Below, piece after piece: positions 7,188-8,036 of a stretch of 8,036 nt of DNA (position 1 is the first letter of the stretch; each line of letters begins with the position of its first letter). Source of the stretch: Nitrospirota bacterium (GTDB taxonomy: Bacteria; Nitrospirota; 9FT-COMBO-42-15; HDB-SIOI813); assembly GCA_023248365.1 (NCBI GenBank), contig JAHFER010000064.1, positions 1-8,036 on the forward strand. Reading direction: 5' to 3'. The notes beneath the pieces were generated by a model that had not been told where the DNA came from, made no database searches, and saw only the letters and a program-made list of their open reading frames with translations. The translations under genes were made by a program, and so were the position numbers.

Positions 7188-7291
7188 ATTGGAATTGTCT
7201 TATTGGTTTAATTGGTTCAATTTGTCTAATTGGTTAGAAACCAATAGAACTAATGAAACTAATAGAACTAATTGGACTATTGGAACTAAAC
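7188..7291. repeat. degenerate 9-nt tandem repeat that inverts in the middle (ilvN-ilvC spacer)
   Basis: From 7202 to 7237 there are four 9-nt units close to ATTGGTTTA. Shortened versions (ATTGGA, ATTGTCTT) come just before, at 7188-7201. From 7238 to 7291 six more 9-nt units follow, such as GAACTAATG and GAACTAATT, which read as the reverse complement of the same motif. At the switch, ATTGGTT (7229-7235) and AACCAAT (7239-7245) pair perfectly around AGA, and the flanking units extend this as a long imperfect hairpin. The array fills nearly the whole intergenic gap and ends directly at the ilvC ribosome site. It is not coding: the forward frame meets TAG at 7235-7237. Its function is unknown; the hairpin might modulate ilvC readthrough or stabilise the mRNA. 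Confidence 0.8.
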
Positions 7292-7297
7292 AGGAGG
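7292..7297 (+). promoter_or_regulatory. strong ribosome-binding site of ilvC
   Basis: AGGAGG is a perfect anti-Shine-Dalgarno match ending 4 nt before the ATG at 7302. That spacing is a little shorter than typical. It fixes the ilvC start and begins immediately after the 9-nt repeat array, so folding of the array could affect its accessibility. Confidence 0.8.
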
Positions 7298-7301
7298 ATA
7301 G

Positions 7302-8036
7302 ATGAATATTTATTATGACAAAGATGTGGAGTTAAAGTATATCAGGGATAAGAAGGTTGCAATCATAGGTTACGGAAGTCAGGGGCATGCCCATGCAAAA
7401 AACCTGAAAGAGTCAGACGTTGAGGTTGTAATCGGTTTAAGGAGAGGCGGCTCATGGAAAAAGGCTGAGTCAGCCGGCTTTGAGGTACTTTCAGTGGCAG
7501 AGGCGGTAAGGCTTGCTGATGTTGTTATGGTACTTGTTCCCGATGAGTTGCAGGGGGATCTCTATAGGGAGGAGATCGGGCCTAACATGAAAAAAGGAGC
7601 ATATCTCTGTTTTGGTCATGGATTCAATATTCACTTTGGACAGATCGTTCCTGATGCCTCTATAAATGTATTTATGGCAGCTCCAAAGGGGCCCGGACAT
7701 CTTGTCAGGCATGAGTATTCAAAGGGGAGCGGTGTTCCAACCCTCATAGCAGTACATCAGGACCCGTCTAAGGATACAAAAGATGTAGCGCTTGCCTATG
7801 CATCTGCTATAGGCGGCGGCAGGGCTGGTATTATAGAGACTAATTTCAGGGAAGAAACAGAGACCGATCTTTTCGGTGAACAGGCAGTTCTGTGCGGCGG
7901 CGCAACTGCACTTATAATGGCCGGTTATGAGACACTTACTGAGGCAGGATATTCTCCGGAGATGGCATATTTTGAATGCCTTCATGAGCTAAAGCTTATA
8001 GTGGATCTGATCTATCAGGGAGGTATCTCCAATATG
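7302..8036 (+). CDS. ilvC: ketol-acid reductoisomerase, class I, 3' truncated
   Basis: The enzyme isomerises and reduces 2-acetolactate or 2-aceto-2-hydroxybutyrate to the 2,3-dihydroxy acid, using NAD(P)H and Mg2+. It is the step after IlvBN. The window holds 245 codons of a class I enzyme of about 330 residues, so roughly the last 85-90 are missing. The start reads 'MNIYYDKDVELKYIRDKKVA'. The Rossmann motif 'GYGSQGHAHA' is at 23-32. Other landmarks are 'GHGFNIHF' (105-112, His106), 'APKGPGHLVR' (127-136, Lys129), the metal ligands Asp189 and Glu193 in 'DLFGEQAVLCGG', and Glu225 and Glu229 in 'AYFECLHELKLIVDL'. The cofactor loop after the second strand, 'GLRRGGSW' (45-52), is one residue shorter than in C. 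glutamicum (GLREGSKSA) or P. aeruginosa (GLRSGSATV). The start is fixed by AGGAGG just upstream. It follows ilvN after 120 bp and is presumably part of the same operon. Confidence 0.97.
   Translation, partial: MNIYYDKDVELKYIRDKKVAIIGYGSQGHAHAKNLKESDVEVVIGLRRGGSWKKAESAGFEVLSVAEAVRLADVVMVLVPDELQGDLYREEIGPNMKKGAYLCFGHGFNIHFGQIVPDASINVFMAAPKGPGHLVRHEYSKGSGVPTLIAVHQDPSKDTKDVALAYASAIGGGRAGIIETNFREETETDLFGEQAVLCGGATALIMAGYETLTEAGYSPEMAYFECLHELKLIVDLIYQGGISNM

Noticed and set aside
7188..7291. Possible CRISPR array or transcription-factor operator cluster
   Set aside because: The units are 9 nt, adjoining, degenerate and change orientation, with no spacers, so this is not CRISPR. An operator cluster is possible but nothing specific supports it.
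7491..7985. Minus-strand reading frames of 73 and 88 codons inside ilvC
   Set aside because: The plus strand encodes well-conserved reductoisomerase residues throughout. These frames are shadows.

Overview
The window reads as a chromosomal segment from a Gram-negative-type bacterium of moderate-to-low GC. The signs are a lipobox lipoprotein, an inner-membrane hybrid histidine kinase, and frequent ATA, AGG and AGA codons. The sequence style and the intergenic repeats would fit an uncultivated Nitrospirota- or Deltaproteobacteria-like lineage. That placement is a low-confidence impression, because no rRNA or marker gene is present. There are no tRNA or rRNA genes, no transposases and no CRISPR array. 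No gene-free gap is longer than about 150 bases.

Region 1 (1-849). On the minus strand is the 5' part of a secreted lipoprotein made of tandem Ig-like (Big_5/SbsA-type) repeats. It runs off the left edge. A 149-bp AT-rich intergenic region separates it from the divergent plus-strand genes and holds candidate promoters in both directions.

Region 2 (850-4769). A DPM1-like family 2 glycosyltransferase overlaps by 4 bp (ATGA) a 1060-residue hybrid sensor kinase. The kinase order is TM, Cache-like sensor, TM, HAMP, PAS, GAF, HisKA, HATPase, REC. The pair looks like one transcription and translation unit. The kinase's last codons and its stop lie inside a GC-rich palindromic intergenic repeat (4752-4807).

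Region 3 (4808-8036). This is a branched-chain amino acid operon, ilvB-ilvN-ilvC: acetolactate synthase catalytic subunit, its ACT-domain regulatory subunit, and ketol-acid reductoisomerase (cut by the right edge). Together they carry out the first two common steps of valine and isoleucine synthesis, the valine branch also feeding leucine and pantothenate. IlvN keeps the residues linked to valine feedback. The 120-bp ilvN-ilvC spacer is almost entirely a degenerate 9-nt tandem repeat that switches orientation in the middle and could fold into a long imperfect hairpin.

The core genes are conventional. The features most worth a second look are the two intergenic repeat elements, the tightly coupled glycosyltransferase-kinase pair, and the shortened cofactor loop of the reductoisomerase. 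I see no convincing evidence of a wholly new system.
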